NCBI GenBank assembly: GCA_002311385.1
Contig: DCAE01000097.1
Span: 1 to 64,000, forward strand
Length of the DNA stretch: 64,000 bases
From: Dehalococcoidia bacterium UBA1141
Lineage (GTDB): Bacteria; Chloroflexota; Dehalococcoidia; Lucifugimonadales; UBA3495
Reading direction: 5' to 3'
How positions within the stretch are numbered: position 1 is the stretch's first letter; the number at the start of each line of letters is the position of its first letter. Shown here piece by piece: positions 27,877 through 36,133 of this stretch. Position numbers and translations under genes: made by a program. The notes under the pieces are model-generated. The model did not search any database, had not been told where the DNA came from, and saw only the letters and a list, made by a program, of their open reading frames with translations.

Positions 27877-28689
27877 CTAGGAAACCTTAAGCTGACTGGC
27901 CACGTCTCTTTTTTGCTGCACTGTTTCCGCCAACCGGTCGGTTACCACGCCATCCAGCCGAGCATCGGCCATAGCCGCCATGTCGCAGTTAAAATCCGTG
28001 TCCCAGGCCAGTACCCGTTGTCCGCGGCTGCGAAACTTGCGGTGCAGTTCGGGACTGCAAGTGTCGTTGGCCGGGTCATACCATTGGGCCTGCGCCAATG
28101 GACTCAACCACCTGGACCTAATAGGATACGGGTGCCTCTTGGACCAAATATATCCCCTGGAAATGCGGGGCTCCTTTTTTCTCAGCTGATAAAGGGCCAC
28201 AGGGTTGAAGCTGGCAACCAGCGTGCTATCCCAACGCTGATGGCGGCTGATGGTTTCGGCAACCAGATGGGCAATCAGCTTCATGCCGCTTATGATTACT
28301 TTCATTTCCACGTTGATTAAGAAACCATTGGGCAGCGACTCGAACACCTCGTCCAATGTGGGCGCCACCTGACCTTTGAACGCCGGGTCGAACCAGGAAC
28401 CGACGTCCAGAGACCGTACGTGGGCAAAAGTTGCTGCATTCACTCGACCGGCGCCGTTGCTGGTGCGGTCCAAACGGTGATCGTGGAACACCACCAGTTG
28501 GCGGTCCGAAGTCAATCTAACGTCCAGTTCCAGGCCATCGGCCCCGGCGGACAAAGCGTTGGTAAAGGCTGGCAGAGTGTTTTCCGGTGCCGTGGCTACA
28601 TCGCCGCGATGAGCAATCACCAAAGGCAAGAGTAAGGAACCGGCTTCTATGTCCCAAGATTGGGGAGTGTCTATCGGGGTTGAACTCAC
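27877..28689 (-). CDS. Glycerophosphodiester phosphodiesterase family protein
   Basis: The 270-residue protein has the GDPD signature: HRGDVATAPENT with the first catalytic His and Glu, ELDVRLTSD with the metal-binding Glu/Asp, and VVFHDHRLDRTSNG with the second catalytic His. These enzymes hydrolyse glycerophosphodiesters from phospholipids to glycerol-3-phosphate and an alcohol in a calcium- or magnesium-dependent reaction. There is no signal peptide, so it is the cytosolic type. The start is a GTG without a strong ribosome-binding site. It is convergent with the sortase gene and diverges from the MFS gene on the other side. Confidence 0.88.
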   Translation of the reverse strand: MSSTPIDTPQSWDIEAGSLLLPLVIAHRGDVATAPENTLPAFTNALSAGADGLELDVRLTSDRQLVVFHDHRLDRTSNGAGRVNAATFAHVRSLDVGSWFDPAFKGQVAPTLDEVFESLPNGFLINVEMKVIISGMKLIAHLVAETISRHQRWDSTLVASFNPVALYQLRKKEPRISRGYIWSKRHPYPIRSRWLSPLAQAQWYDPANDTCSPELHRKFRSRGQRVLAWDTDFNCDMAAMADARLDGVVTDRLAETVQQKRDVASQLKVS

Positions 28690-28942
28690 AATCTAATCCG
28701 TAAATATAGTAAATGTGCTTTTTTACAGATTCCTGAGCTTAAAGACTGAGCATGGAAGTGTGAACCGCCAGGCACAACTCAGTTAACTACCGAGTTAGAC
28801 AAGTGTCAACACGACGCCCTGGAACACCCTTCACCAGCGGTATACGAGTAGAATAGAGCGGTTCTGCCGGATACACGCATCCGCGCCCCTTAGATTTTCT
28901 CCACCTGCCCTCGGCAATGATTGCCCCCGGAGGCGACACCAT

Positions 28943-30223
28943 TTGAACCCCAGGCCCACCAACCGCGGCCCGATTCTCTCCATTCTGCAAATCAGGCAGT
29001 TCAGGATGCTTTGGTATGTGGGGAGCTTGTCCGAGATGGCTCGTTGGATGGAGTTGCTGGTCCTCAGTTGGCTGGTGCTCCAAACCACCGACTCTGCTTT
29101 TCAGTTAGGACTGGTTCTGGTATTCAACAACGTGCCGAGGCCATTATTTTCCCTTTTCACCGGTTGGATAGCCGACCGTTTCAGCCGCCACCTAATGCTT
29201 ATCGTTGCTCAGAGCACAAACGTGCTCACGGCTGGCGGATTAACGGCGCTGCTTTTTCTGGATGTGATTCTGCCTTGGCATGTTTTCCTCGCCGCATTCA
29301 TCTTAGGGGTTAGCCGGTCGCTGGAGGATCCGGCCAGGCGCACCGCTCTATTGGACGCCGTTGGTGAGGGGCGTTTGGTAAATGCCATGTCCTTGGAGGT
29401 AATCAGTAGCACCGCTGGGAAGGTTGTTGGGCCTTTGATTGGTGGAATAATAATCGATACCCTCGGATTCTCCGGCTCTTACTCGATTTTGCTGAGCATA
29501 CACGCAGTCAATCTGGTGTTGTTGGCAACCCAGGTAAGAATCCCCAACGTGGTACCGAGTTCCGCGGCCGAGCCAATCTGGAAGGGCTTGGGTAGCACAG
29601 TAAGATACGCTCTTCATAGCCCGGTTTTATTGGGGCTTTTCTACGTTACCGTAATCATGAATGCCACAGCTTTCCCGGTACGGCAATTTATTCCGGTGAT
29701 AGGCCGGGACGAATTGCACGTTGGCGCAACAATGGTAGGAATCCTGTTGGCCTCAGAAGGCATAGGTCAATTGGCTGGCGCAGGAATGATGGCCGCCACC
29801 CGGGACCTTCGCTACTTGGGCAGGGTTTTTGTTCTTGGTTCTATAAGTGTCCTCATCATGGCGCTACTGTTCTCTTGGTCTCCTTGGTACGCAATGGCCC
29901 TCATTGTCCTCGCCATTGGAGGCGTGGGCCAAGCGGGGTTCAGTACCATGCAAAGCACCATCACCATGCTGGCTGCGCCTCCGGAGATGCGGGGAAGGAT
30001 GATGGGATTGCTCAGCGTTTGCATCGGGGCCGGAACGCCCCTGGGCACCCTGGAAATGGGCGCCATAGCCACAATAAGCGCCCAGTGGGCGATTTCCGGT
30101 AACGTGCTGGCAGGCCTGGCTCTGGTTCTACCTATCATGCTCTTATCGCCACTGGCAACCAGACCCGTGATAGCGGCGTCCAAGATTTCTATCCCAGAAC
30201 CCGGACCCATTAGCACAGGTTGA
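28943..30223 (+). CDS. Major facilitator superfamily transporter (ENTS/EntS-like)
   Basis: The 426-residue integral membrane protein has about twelve hydrophobic helices. It carries the MFS loop motif GWIADRFSRH after helix 2 (G-x-x-x-D-R type) and a second loop in the C-terminal half. It resembles EntS-like exporters of the DHA3 group. A paralogue lies at 53752-55056 on the minus strand, sharing R-W-M-x-L/A-V-V, A-DR and GFSTMQSTI segments. The start is a TTG preceded by GGAGG with about 9-bp spacing. Substrate unknown. The next gene, protoglobin, begins 95 bp downstream. Confidence 0.85.
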   Translation: MNPRPTNRGPILSILQIRQFRMLWYVGSLSEMARWMELLVLSWLVLQTTDSAFQLGLVLVFNNVPRPLFSLFTGWIADRFSRHLMLIVAQSTNVLTAGGLTALLFLDVILPWHVFLAAFILGVSRSLEDPARRTALLDAVGEGRLVNAMSLEVISSTAGKVVGPLIGGIIIDTLGFSGSYSILLSIHAVNLVLLATQVRIPNVVPSSAAEPIWKGLGSTVRYALHSPVLLGLFYVTVIMNATAFPVRQFIPVIGRDELHVGATMVGILLASEGIGQLAGAGMMAATRDLRYLGRVFVLGSISVLIMALLFSWSPWYAMALIVLAIGGVGQAGFSTMQSTITMLAAPPEMRGRMMGLLSVCIGAGTPLGTLEMGAIATISAQWAISGNVLAGLALVLPIMLLSPLATRPVIAASKISIPEPGPISTG

Positions 30224-30318
30224 TTGGGAGATATCTTGTGCCTGGCAACCAGAAGCGTTATATTCTGCATGCGTGCCAACTTGCCGGACGCAGGCGTTGG
30301 GACAAAGCAGGAGGACAC

Positions 30319-30888
30319 ATGCCTCGAATTGTCGACTGGCCAGCTCGGATGCGGGAAGTGGCAGAGTTTGTCGGTCTCGGTGAAGCAGAGTTGGCTGTGA
30401 TTCAATCAACCTCGCCGGTGATTTTGGAACACGGCGAGAACTTGACCGCCGCTGTTTACGACCACTTTTTGAAGTTTGACGATTCACGAAGGTTTTTCCT
30501 GGGGGAAGACGGCGACGTTGACGAGCCCAAATTAGAGCGGCGTAAACATAGTCTGCTGCGCTGGCTGAGGGGCTCACTGGACTTCAAGTTGGACATGGAT
30601 TACCCGATCCGAGTGCTGGCTACGGGAATCGTCCACAGCCACCCTCCTTCCCATAGAGCCCATCTGGGTTCTATCCCCAGCCGCTACATGATTGCCACGA
30701 TTTCCTTCATGCAGACGGCCCTCAGTGATATTTTCCACCAGGAAATCGAAGACCCGGCGGAAGCCAATCAAGCCTCGGTAGCTTGGAGCAAGCTGCTTAT
30801 GGTCCAACTTGACATCTTGCTGGCGGGATACATGAACGATACGCCAACAGAAGCCGAGAACCTGGCCGGTCAAGAAGCGGCTTCATAA
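30319..30888 (+). CDS. Protoglobin-domain (globin-sensor-like) heme protein
   Basis: With the ATG at 30319 (five bases after GGAGGA) the product is 189 residues. The protoglobin domain has an N-terminal helix containing DHFLKFDDSRRFF and a region with GIVHSHPPSHRAHLGSIPSRYM that includes the candidate proximal His. Protoglobins bind heme and gases such as oxygen, nitric oxide or carbon monoxide. There is no signalling domain attached, so this is a stand-alone globin. An in-frame start at 30220 would overlap the MFS gene end and adds a poor, basic tail. The gas and role are unknown. Confidence 0.85.
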   Translation: MPRIVDWPARMREVAEFVGLGEAELAVIQSTSPVILEHGENLTAAVYDHFLKFDDSRRFFLGEDGDVDEPKLERRKHSLLRWLRGSLDFKLDMDYPIRVLATGIVHSHPPSHRAHLGSIPSRYMIATISFMQTALSDIFHQEIEDPAEANQASVAWSKLLMVQLDILLAGYMNDTPTEAENLAGQEAAS

Positions 30889-30946
30889 CCTTCTTACGAG
30901 TTAAACCAGCATCAGATATTCGGTAAATATAATCCGGGAGTAGAAA

Positions 30947-31375
30947 ATGGCCAAAGTATTGGTTATTCAAGGCGCAGGGATGAACATGAGGGGCAAATCC
31001 CAGGTGGAGATATTTGGGACAGCAACCCTCGACGAAATGAACGAGCAGATTCTGGCTTACGCCGAAGGGTTGGGGATTGAAGTGGAGTTGTTCCACTCGA
31101 ACATCGAAGGGGAAGTGGTTAACGCAATTTACGACGCCCATGAACGGGGATTCGACGCTGCTTTAATAAATCCCGCAGGATATACCACTGGGACCGGGCC
31201 GTTGCGCGGCGCGATATCCCAGGTGGGCTACCCGGTAATAGAGGTCCACGCATCCAACCCGACCGCCAGGGGAACCGTATCCAACGTGCTACCCGTCTGC
31301 AAGGGTTCGGTTTACGGATTTGGGGTCTACGGCTACAAGCTGGCCTTGGAGGCAGTGCAACACATCAGCAGCTAA
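30947..31375 (+). CDS. Divergent type II 3-dehydroquinate dehydratase-like protein
   Basis: This 142-residue protein follows the flavodoxin-like fold of AroQ. It keeps GMNM (cf. GPNLN), the Asn of NPAGYT, and EVHASN near the C-terminus. Several key residues differ: the catalytic Tyr of the YG motif is Phe23 in IFG, the Arg in the flexible LGTREP loop is absent, and the His of AYTHTS is Thr in GYTTGT. A standard dehydroquinase role in the shikimate pathway is therefore doubtful. Catabolic or neofunctionalised AroQ homologues are the alternative. The gene stands 58 bp after the protoglobin gene. Confidence 0.75.
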   Translation: MAKVLVIQGAGMNMRGKSQVEIFGTATLDEMNEQILAYAEGLGIEVELFHSNIEGEVVNAIYDAHERGFDAALINPAGYTTGTGPLRGAISQVGYPVIEVHASNPTARGTVSNVLPVCKGSVYGFGVYGYKLALEAVQHISS

Positions 31376-31395
31376 GGGCTTAGATTTAGGGCGTG

Positions 31396-31587
31396 CTACT
31401 CACACCGCAAGCAACGCCTTTTACCGAACACATCGTCGTGTACATCGGGGTTGCTAATAAGATAGTCCACGACGGCACGGAAGGTCTTACTTTCGTCGAC
31501 TATATTGTATTTTTCCTTTGCGCTGCGAATGAAAGCCATCTGGTCTGGTTGCAAGCCAATCTCGTATACCTCTTTTTCTCCCGCCAT
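31396..31587 (-). CDS. Small conserved-looking protein of unknown function
   Basis: The 63-residue product has an AGGAG ribosome-binding site eight bases before its ATG and good codon structure. It contains YEIGLQPDQMAFI, a helix-forming region with KTFRAVVDYLI, and ends in CLRC, a possible metal or disulfide pair. It looks like a small alpha/beta protein, perhaps a transcriptional co-factor, but no family is assigned. It lies between the AroQ-like gene and the esterase gene, convergent with the former. Confidence 0.65.
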   Translation of the reverse strand: MAGEKEVYEIGLQPDQMAFIRSAKEKYNIVDESKTFRAVVDYLISNPDVHDDVFGKRRCLRCE

Positions 31588-31684
31588 GTTTAACTCCTAT
31601 AAATTTCACCGACCGGTCGCCCGGCCGGAAGCATTTTACGCATTCCATCATCTGGAAACTTGATCTGGTCACCAGCCCAAAGCC

Positions 31685-32785
31685 CTAGAGACAGGCTTCT
31701 CGTACCGCCTGGGAGATTGCCGACAACCTGGGCGTGTTTGAGTGCTCGGCTCTGAACCCATTGGTGATGTATCCAACCGCCAGTCCCAAGTCTGGGTCGG
31801 CCCATCCCACCGAAGTCCCAGCGCCAGCATGACCGAAGGTGCGATCCGTGATGCTTTCGGGTGCTCCCATCCGTTCATCCGCCAGGGAAAGCCCCAAAGA
31901 GCGGCGAACTGGCCGTTCCAAGGTGTGGTCCATACCTTCCACCTGAAGCTTGGTCACTTCTGCGACGGTGTCTTCGCTGAGGACTCTAGCCCCGTCCAAG
32001 TAACCGCCCCCAATCATCATTGCGTAGAATCGGGCAAGGTCCCGAGCTGTGGCTATGCCGCCACCGGCTGGTTGAACCGCCAAGTGCACTTCGGGCTTGT
32101 TGTAGGTGGTCACCATGGTCATGCGGTCGCAATCTTCCATGGCATGTTCTTTGGACACCCGGCTCTCCAGTTCCGCAGGTAGACCAACATAGGTGTCGTT
32201 CATGCCCAGTGGCCCGGTAATCTCTTCTTGAAAGAATTGCCGGAAGGGTCTGCCGTCGATGCGCTGAACCAACTCGGCGATTACCCACCCAAAATTGCGC
32301 GGATGGTAAGCAATAAGTTTTCCGGGCTCGAAGATGGGTCTGACCTTCTCTAAGGTGCTGATAACGTAGTCCCAATCATGCCACTTGTCCCAGGTCAACT
32401 CGCTGGGAGTGTCGGGAAAGCCGCCTTGGTGGGTCAGGATGTGGCGTATGGTAATTTGCTCTTTTCCGTTTTGAGCGAATTCGGGCCAGTGGCCTGAAAC
32501 CAAATCGTCCCAGCCCAGCGTGCCACGCTCCCACAAGATGTATAGACAGGCGGCGGCCAAGGGTTTGGTCGAAGAATAAAGGACGAACATGGTGTCTGAT
32601 TCCACTGGTTTCGCCGCTTGTTGGTCAGCTAAACCACCGTGTAAATCCAGTACCTGTTGGCCGTGGCGGTAGACCGCAAGGGCAGCCCCTGGATGGATCC
32701 CGGTTTCTATTTGATTATGAAACAGCGCCTCGACCTGCTGGAGCGCCTTCGGGTCCATCTGTACCGTGTTTGCTGCCACCACCAT
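31685..32785 (-). CDS. Serine hydrolase of the beta-lactamase/esterase (class C-like) family
   Basis: The 366-residue enzyme matches class C beta-lactamase-like esterases. The S-x-x-K motif is Ser71-Lys74 in LYSSTKP. The Tyr-x-Asn-like element is YHPRNFG near residue 152, and a C-terminal HAGAGTS replaces the KTG triad, as in EstB-type carboxylesterases. There is no signal peptide, so it is probably a cytoplasmic esterase rather than a beta-lactamase. It is downstream of the LLM monooxygenase and deiodinase-like genes in the same direction, 166 bp after the LLM gene. Confidence 0.88.
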   Translation of the reverse strand: MVVAANTVQMDPKALQQVEALFHNQIETGIHPGAALAVYRHGQQVLDLHGGLADQQAAKPVESDTMFVLYSSTKPLAAACLYILWERGTLGWDDLVSGHWPEFAQNGKEQITIRHILTHQGGFPDTPSELTWDKWHDWDYVISTLEKVRPIFEPGKLIAYHPRNFGWVIAELVQRIDGRPFRQFFQEEITGPLGMNDTYVGLPAELESRVSKEHAMEDCDRMTMVTTYNKPEVHLAVQPAGGGIATARDLARFYAMMIGGGYLDGARVLSEDTVAEVTKLQVEGMDHTLERPVRRSLGLSLADERMGAPESITDRTFGHAGAGTSVGWADPDLGLAVGYITNGFRAEHSNTPRLSAISQAVREACL

Positions 32786-32951
32786 AAATTATCTCCTATT
32801 TCGTATCGTTGTCGACGGATTTGGGCCTGACCGGCCAACGGCCTATTTTTAAACTTAGTCAATGGATTTCCAGGTATTCTCGTGCCCGAGCGATGGTTAT
32901 GTAAAGTATGTTAACCGACCGATATCGGCCAGTATTCTATTCTATTCAGTC

Positions 32952-34109
32952 CTATTCATAGGGCTGCAATTCAATCTCGTGAAGCGCTGGAATCACTTCG
33001 CGGCCCAATAGTTCTATTGAACGCATCACGTTCTTGTGGGGGATGTCTCCGTCACTTCCAATCAAGATTAGGTAGCCTGGGCTAAGCTGCTCAATTGTGG
33101 CGGTCAACTTCCTAGTCACGGTCTCCGGACTGCCAACCACGATTGCGTTCAACTCCTGTAGCTTCTCATAAGTCATGGGCGGACCGCCTCCGCCACCTGC
33201 CCTCCGGGCCATCATAGTACTCGCCACCCGCGACTGGTAACCCGGCGGGTCTGTGTGCTCCACAGGGCCCCTCATACGGTGGCTCTGCGTCCAAAGAAAC
33301 TTACGGCCCAATTCTTGGGCTTCTTCGTCGGTATCCGCTACCAATGCTCTCATCTGATAGCCAAAGTGCTCCGGTCCCGGCTTGAACCCCACCTGATGAG
33401 CGGTATCGATGTAAATCTTCTTCAGTTCGGTGGTCAACTCAATCAAGGCACCCAAGTTGATGTAGGTGTACCGGTGCTCGGCGGCCCAGACCACGCTCTC
33501 GGGGCTGGAACCTCCAGGAAACCACACCCTTGGATGGGGTTTTTGCATGGGAAGCACCCAGGGGTTCACCGCCCGGTATTGATAATACTTGCCTTCAAAC
33601 CTGAATGGTCCAGGGGTGGTCCAGCACTTGATAATCAGGTCATGGGCCTCTTCGAACCTTTCCCTGTTTTGGGTCGGGTCCATCCCAGCCATCAGGGTTT
33701 CCACAGCGCCGCCACGGACGAAACCCGATATCAACCGTCCTCCCGAGTAGCAATCCAGCATGGCCAATTCCTCGGCCATCCTTATGGGGTCGTTTATAGG
33801 AATGATATTCCCTAAGATGGCTATCTGGGCTCGGCTGGTTACCTTGCTTATGACTGCGGCATCAATATTGGCGGAAGGCTTCATGTTCCAGTACGAGGCA
33901 TGGTGCTCATTGGTCATGATGCCGTCTAGCCCCACTTCGTCGGCCCAGGCATACAATTCGTGGTATTGGTTGTACAGCACATGAGCCTTTTCGGGATCGA
34001 AGAACGTGTTGGGGAAATCCAACCGGCCTGAAGGGTAGCCATTCAAGTCTTCATCGGTCACATGGGAATAGGGCTGCTGCGAGTGAAAGAACACTTGTAC
34101 CTGGTCCAT
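32952..34109 (-). CDS. LLM-class flavin-dependent monooxygenase
   Basis: From the ATG at 34109, seven bases after GGAGGG, the product is 385 residues; an upstream in-frame start at 34175 is less likely. It is a luciferase-like TIM-barrel protein with GIMTNEHHASYW, RAQIAILGNIIPINDPIRMAEELAMLD and GRLISGFVRG, the FMN- or F420-binding signatures of the bacterial-luciferase family. These enzymes use reduced flavin and O2 to oxidise diverse organic substrates. This is one of three LLM proteins in the window. It lies 99 bp after the deiodinase-like gene in the same direction, suggesting co-transcription. Confidence 0.9.
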   Translation of the reverse strand: MDQVQVFFHSQQPYSHVTDEDLNGYPSGRLDFPNTFFDPEKAHVLYNQYHELYAWADEVGLDGIMTNEHHASYWNMKPSANIDAAVISKVTSRAQIAILGNIIPINDPIRMAEELAMLDCYSGGRLISGFVRGGAVETLMAGMDPTQNRERFEEAHDLIIKCWTTPGPFRFEGKYYQYRAVNPWVLPMQKPHPRVWFPGGSSPESVVWAAEHRYTYINLGALIELTTELKKIYIDTAHQVGFKPGPEHFGYQMRALVADTDEEAQELGRKFLWTQSHRMRGPVEHTDPPGYQSRVASTMMARRAGGGGGPPMTYEKLQELNAIVVGSPETVTRKLTATIEQLSPGYLILIGSDGDIPHKNVMRSIELLGREVIPALHEIELQPYE

Positions 34110-34208
34110 ACTAGCCCTCCATTTATAATCCCGAGAATCAGTTCCAACTTGCGGGCCATTGTTTCTGGCCCACATGAATAATACATATTGGCGTTGACCG
34201 TTGCCGGT

Positions 34209-34949
34209 TTAGATTACAGCCTTATTCTGATTTACCGTGGACTCGATGGCTTGCTCCCATTCGTCTACGTCCATGAAATGTGGTCCGGCTCCACCGTGAT
34301 AAGAAACCTTGCCATCTGCGCCCACCACGTACAACCGCACCGGCGCCGCTCCGTAGGCCTCGTCGATAACGTTGTCCATTTCCTCAATCAAAGTGGGAAT
34401 GGACATTTTCATCTCCAAAGTACAGGTATTGGCCACTTGGTCCCGTTCCTCGAAAGATTGATGTTGCCTGAAGAGAACGGAATCTTCCAAGTTGCTGTCC
34501 ACCTGCCAACCGTCGGTGGGGTGGGCCTCCCGAACGTAAACCAAGAAGAACTCCACTTGGTCCCCGAAGCGGTTATAAATTTCTTCCATGTGCCCCACCT
34601 GGGCGCGGTAGGGGGGTCAAGTGTAACTGCCGAACACCAAGGCCACTGGCTTCTTTCCTCTGAAGCTGGACAATTCAACCTGTTCACCGGTGCCCATCCT
34701 CCGCAGTTTGAAATTGGGCGGAACCTCTCCCTCATTCGGACCCATGTCGTTCCTGCGCATCACCGCGTCAAGCCGTGTCTGAAGCTCTGCGGAGCAGTCG
34801 TTTTTACGCTCCGCCAATATGTCTTGCTTGGATCTTGCGCCGCCGGAGGACTTGGCTTCGGATTTAATCTCTTGCATAATCTGGCCAAAGTCAGCCCTGA
34901 CGTCATTGCTCATGGTGCTCATGACTTTGTCTCTCTCGATCTTGTCCAT
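34209..34949 (-). CDS. Iodothyronine-deiodinase-like selenoprotein (in-frame UGA, Sec111)
   Basis: A single reading frame of 246 residues is interrupted only by TGA at 34617-34619 (codon 111). The residues around it are FGSYT-Sec-PPY, the same as the FGSCT-Sec-PPF redox motif of iodothyronine deiodinases. The rest also matches that family: VYVREAHPTDGWQ, MDNVIDEAYGAAPVRLYVV, and YHGGAGPHFMD. The thioredoxin-like fold begins at about residue 85 with FRGKKPVALV. Deiodinases reductively remove iodine from aromatic rings. Here the vertebrate membrane anchor is replaced by a soluble, basic helical N-terminus. The ATG at 34949 follows AGGAG. A candidate SECIS hairpin follows the UGA at 34593-34614. 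The neighbours are xth upstream and the LLM gene downstream. The UGA position makes a sequencing error or decay unlikely. Confidence 0.85.
34593..34614 (-). promoter_or_regulatory. Candidate bacterial SECIS hairpin of the deiodinase-like gene
   Basis: Read on the minus strand, CCCC-U-ACC pairs with GGU-GGGG around the loop GCGCCCA, giving a 7-bp stem with one bulged U and a G at the first loop position. A bulged U and loop G are features of the E. coli fdhF SECIS. The loop begins 10 nt after the UGA, shorter than the usual 16-37 nt, so the call is tentative. Confidence 0.5.
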
Positions 34950-35013
34950 CCTGCTGGCTCCTATCCAATCGATTTCCGACGCGATTGTCCCCAGTGTTAG
35001 CTAGTAAGTTTGG

Positions 35014-35775
35014 TTAATCTATCTCTATGCCGATGGGGCAATGGTCCGACCCCATCACATCAGCCAAAATAAAGCCGGTCTTGAGGCGAGGAACAAAACC
35101 CTCGTTGACGAAGAAATAGTCGATCCTCCAGCCCACATTCCGGTCCCTGGCTCTGGTAATCATGTCCCAGTAGGTATACTGGTCTGGCTCTTGATTGAAC
35201 AGGCGAAGGGTATCCACGTACCCGTGTTCCAAGAGCTTGTCAATCCAGGCCCGCTCTATCGGCAGGAAGCCCGAAGTACCTTCGTTAGCTTTGGACCGGG
35301 CCAGATCAATCTCTTTGTGGGCGGTGTTCACGTCCCCGCATATAACTACGTGCTTTCCACTGTTCTTGATTCCATCGGCATAATCCAGAAAGTCGTCGTA
35401 GAAATCCATTTTGTATTGTAGACGCTCGGCGGAGGACTTTCCGTTTGGGAAGTAAACATTTAGCAACACGAATTCACCGTAGTCCACCGCCAAGACCCTC
35501 CCTTCTTTAGAGAAGGATTCGGCTGGAAAGGACGACGTCACCTGTTCCGGCTTGGCCTTGGTGAATACCGCAACACCGCTATACCCTTTCTTTTCGGCGG
35601 AAATGAAGTACGAGGTGTAGCCAGGGATTTCTTTCAGGGCGTCCGGCAGTTGGTCCTCAGATGCTTTAGTTTCTTGGACGCACATGATATCTGGGCTTTC
35701 TTGGTCCAGCCACTCGAGGAACCCCTTTTTGTGAGCGGCCCTGATGCCGTTGACGTTCCAGGATATGATTCGCAT
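35014..35775 (-). CDS. xth: Exodeoxyribonuclease III (AP endonuclease)
   Basis: The 253-residue protein has the ExoIII signatures: the N-terminal RIISWNVNGIRAA, the metal-binding Glu in DIMCVQETKA, VNTAHKEIDLA, and a C-terminal GSDHCPIGIEID with the catalytic Asp-His. It cuts DNA at abasic sites and acts as a 3'-5' exonuclease in base excision repair. The ATG at 35775 follows AGGTGA; a GTG at 35784 is an alternative. It is the first gene of the minus-strand run xth, deiodinase-like gene, LLM gene, esterase, 64 bp from the deiodinase-like gene. Confidence 0.94.
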   Translation of the reverse strand: MRIISWNVNGIRAAHKKGFLEWLDQESPDIMCVQETKASEDQLPDALKEIPGYTSYFISAEKKGYSGVAVFTKAKPEQVTSSFPAESFSKEGRVLAVDYGEFVLLNVYFPNGKSSAERLQYKMDFYDDFLDYADGIKNSGKHVVICGDVNTAHKEIDLARSKANEGTSGFLPIERAWIDKLLEHGYVDTLRLFNQEPDQYTYWDMITRARDRNVGWRIDYFFVNEGFVPRLKTGFILADVMGSDHCPIGIEID

Positions 35776-36065
35776 GCGATTCACCTGTATTCATCAGAGT
35801 TTAACGCCTGAAAATTAACGCATGAATTTTAGCTCCGAAAGGTTCGGGGCTTAATCTGCCATTGCGACAATGAGCGTGGGGTTGAAGTGTGGCAGAGTGG
35901 GAGATTCAGGCCGTAGAATACCAGGCATCATACTTTATTCGCAACCTAACGGGCATGGTTGCTAGCCAATTTTAGATTTAGAACGCTGTGCTGTCCACCG
36001 TGGTGGCCAGACATGTTGGAGAAAAGGGTTATCCGAATGTTCGCATGTCGGGTAAACAACAAACA

Positions 36066-36088
36066 AACAGCCCGGTTTAAGAGCTGTT
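36066..36088 (-). terminator. Possible weak terminator after the LuxR-type gene
   Basis: On the minus strand AACAGC pairs with GCTGTT around an 11-nt loop, followed by a T-rich tract (TTTGTTTGTTG). It is the one signal seen in the 358-bp gap 35776-36133 between this regulator and xth; the rest is featureless. Confidence 0.45.
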
Positions 36089-36133
36089 CAATAAATCTTG
36101 TCGAAACTAACCAAGGCCCTTACCCCTAGCACC

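Noticed and set aside
30928..30933. TATAAT before the AroQ-like gene
   Set aside because: It lies only about 20 bp before the start codon and would leave no room for a ribosome-binding site after the transcript start.
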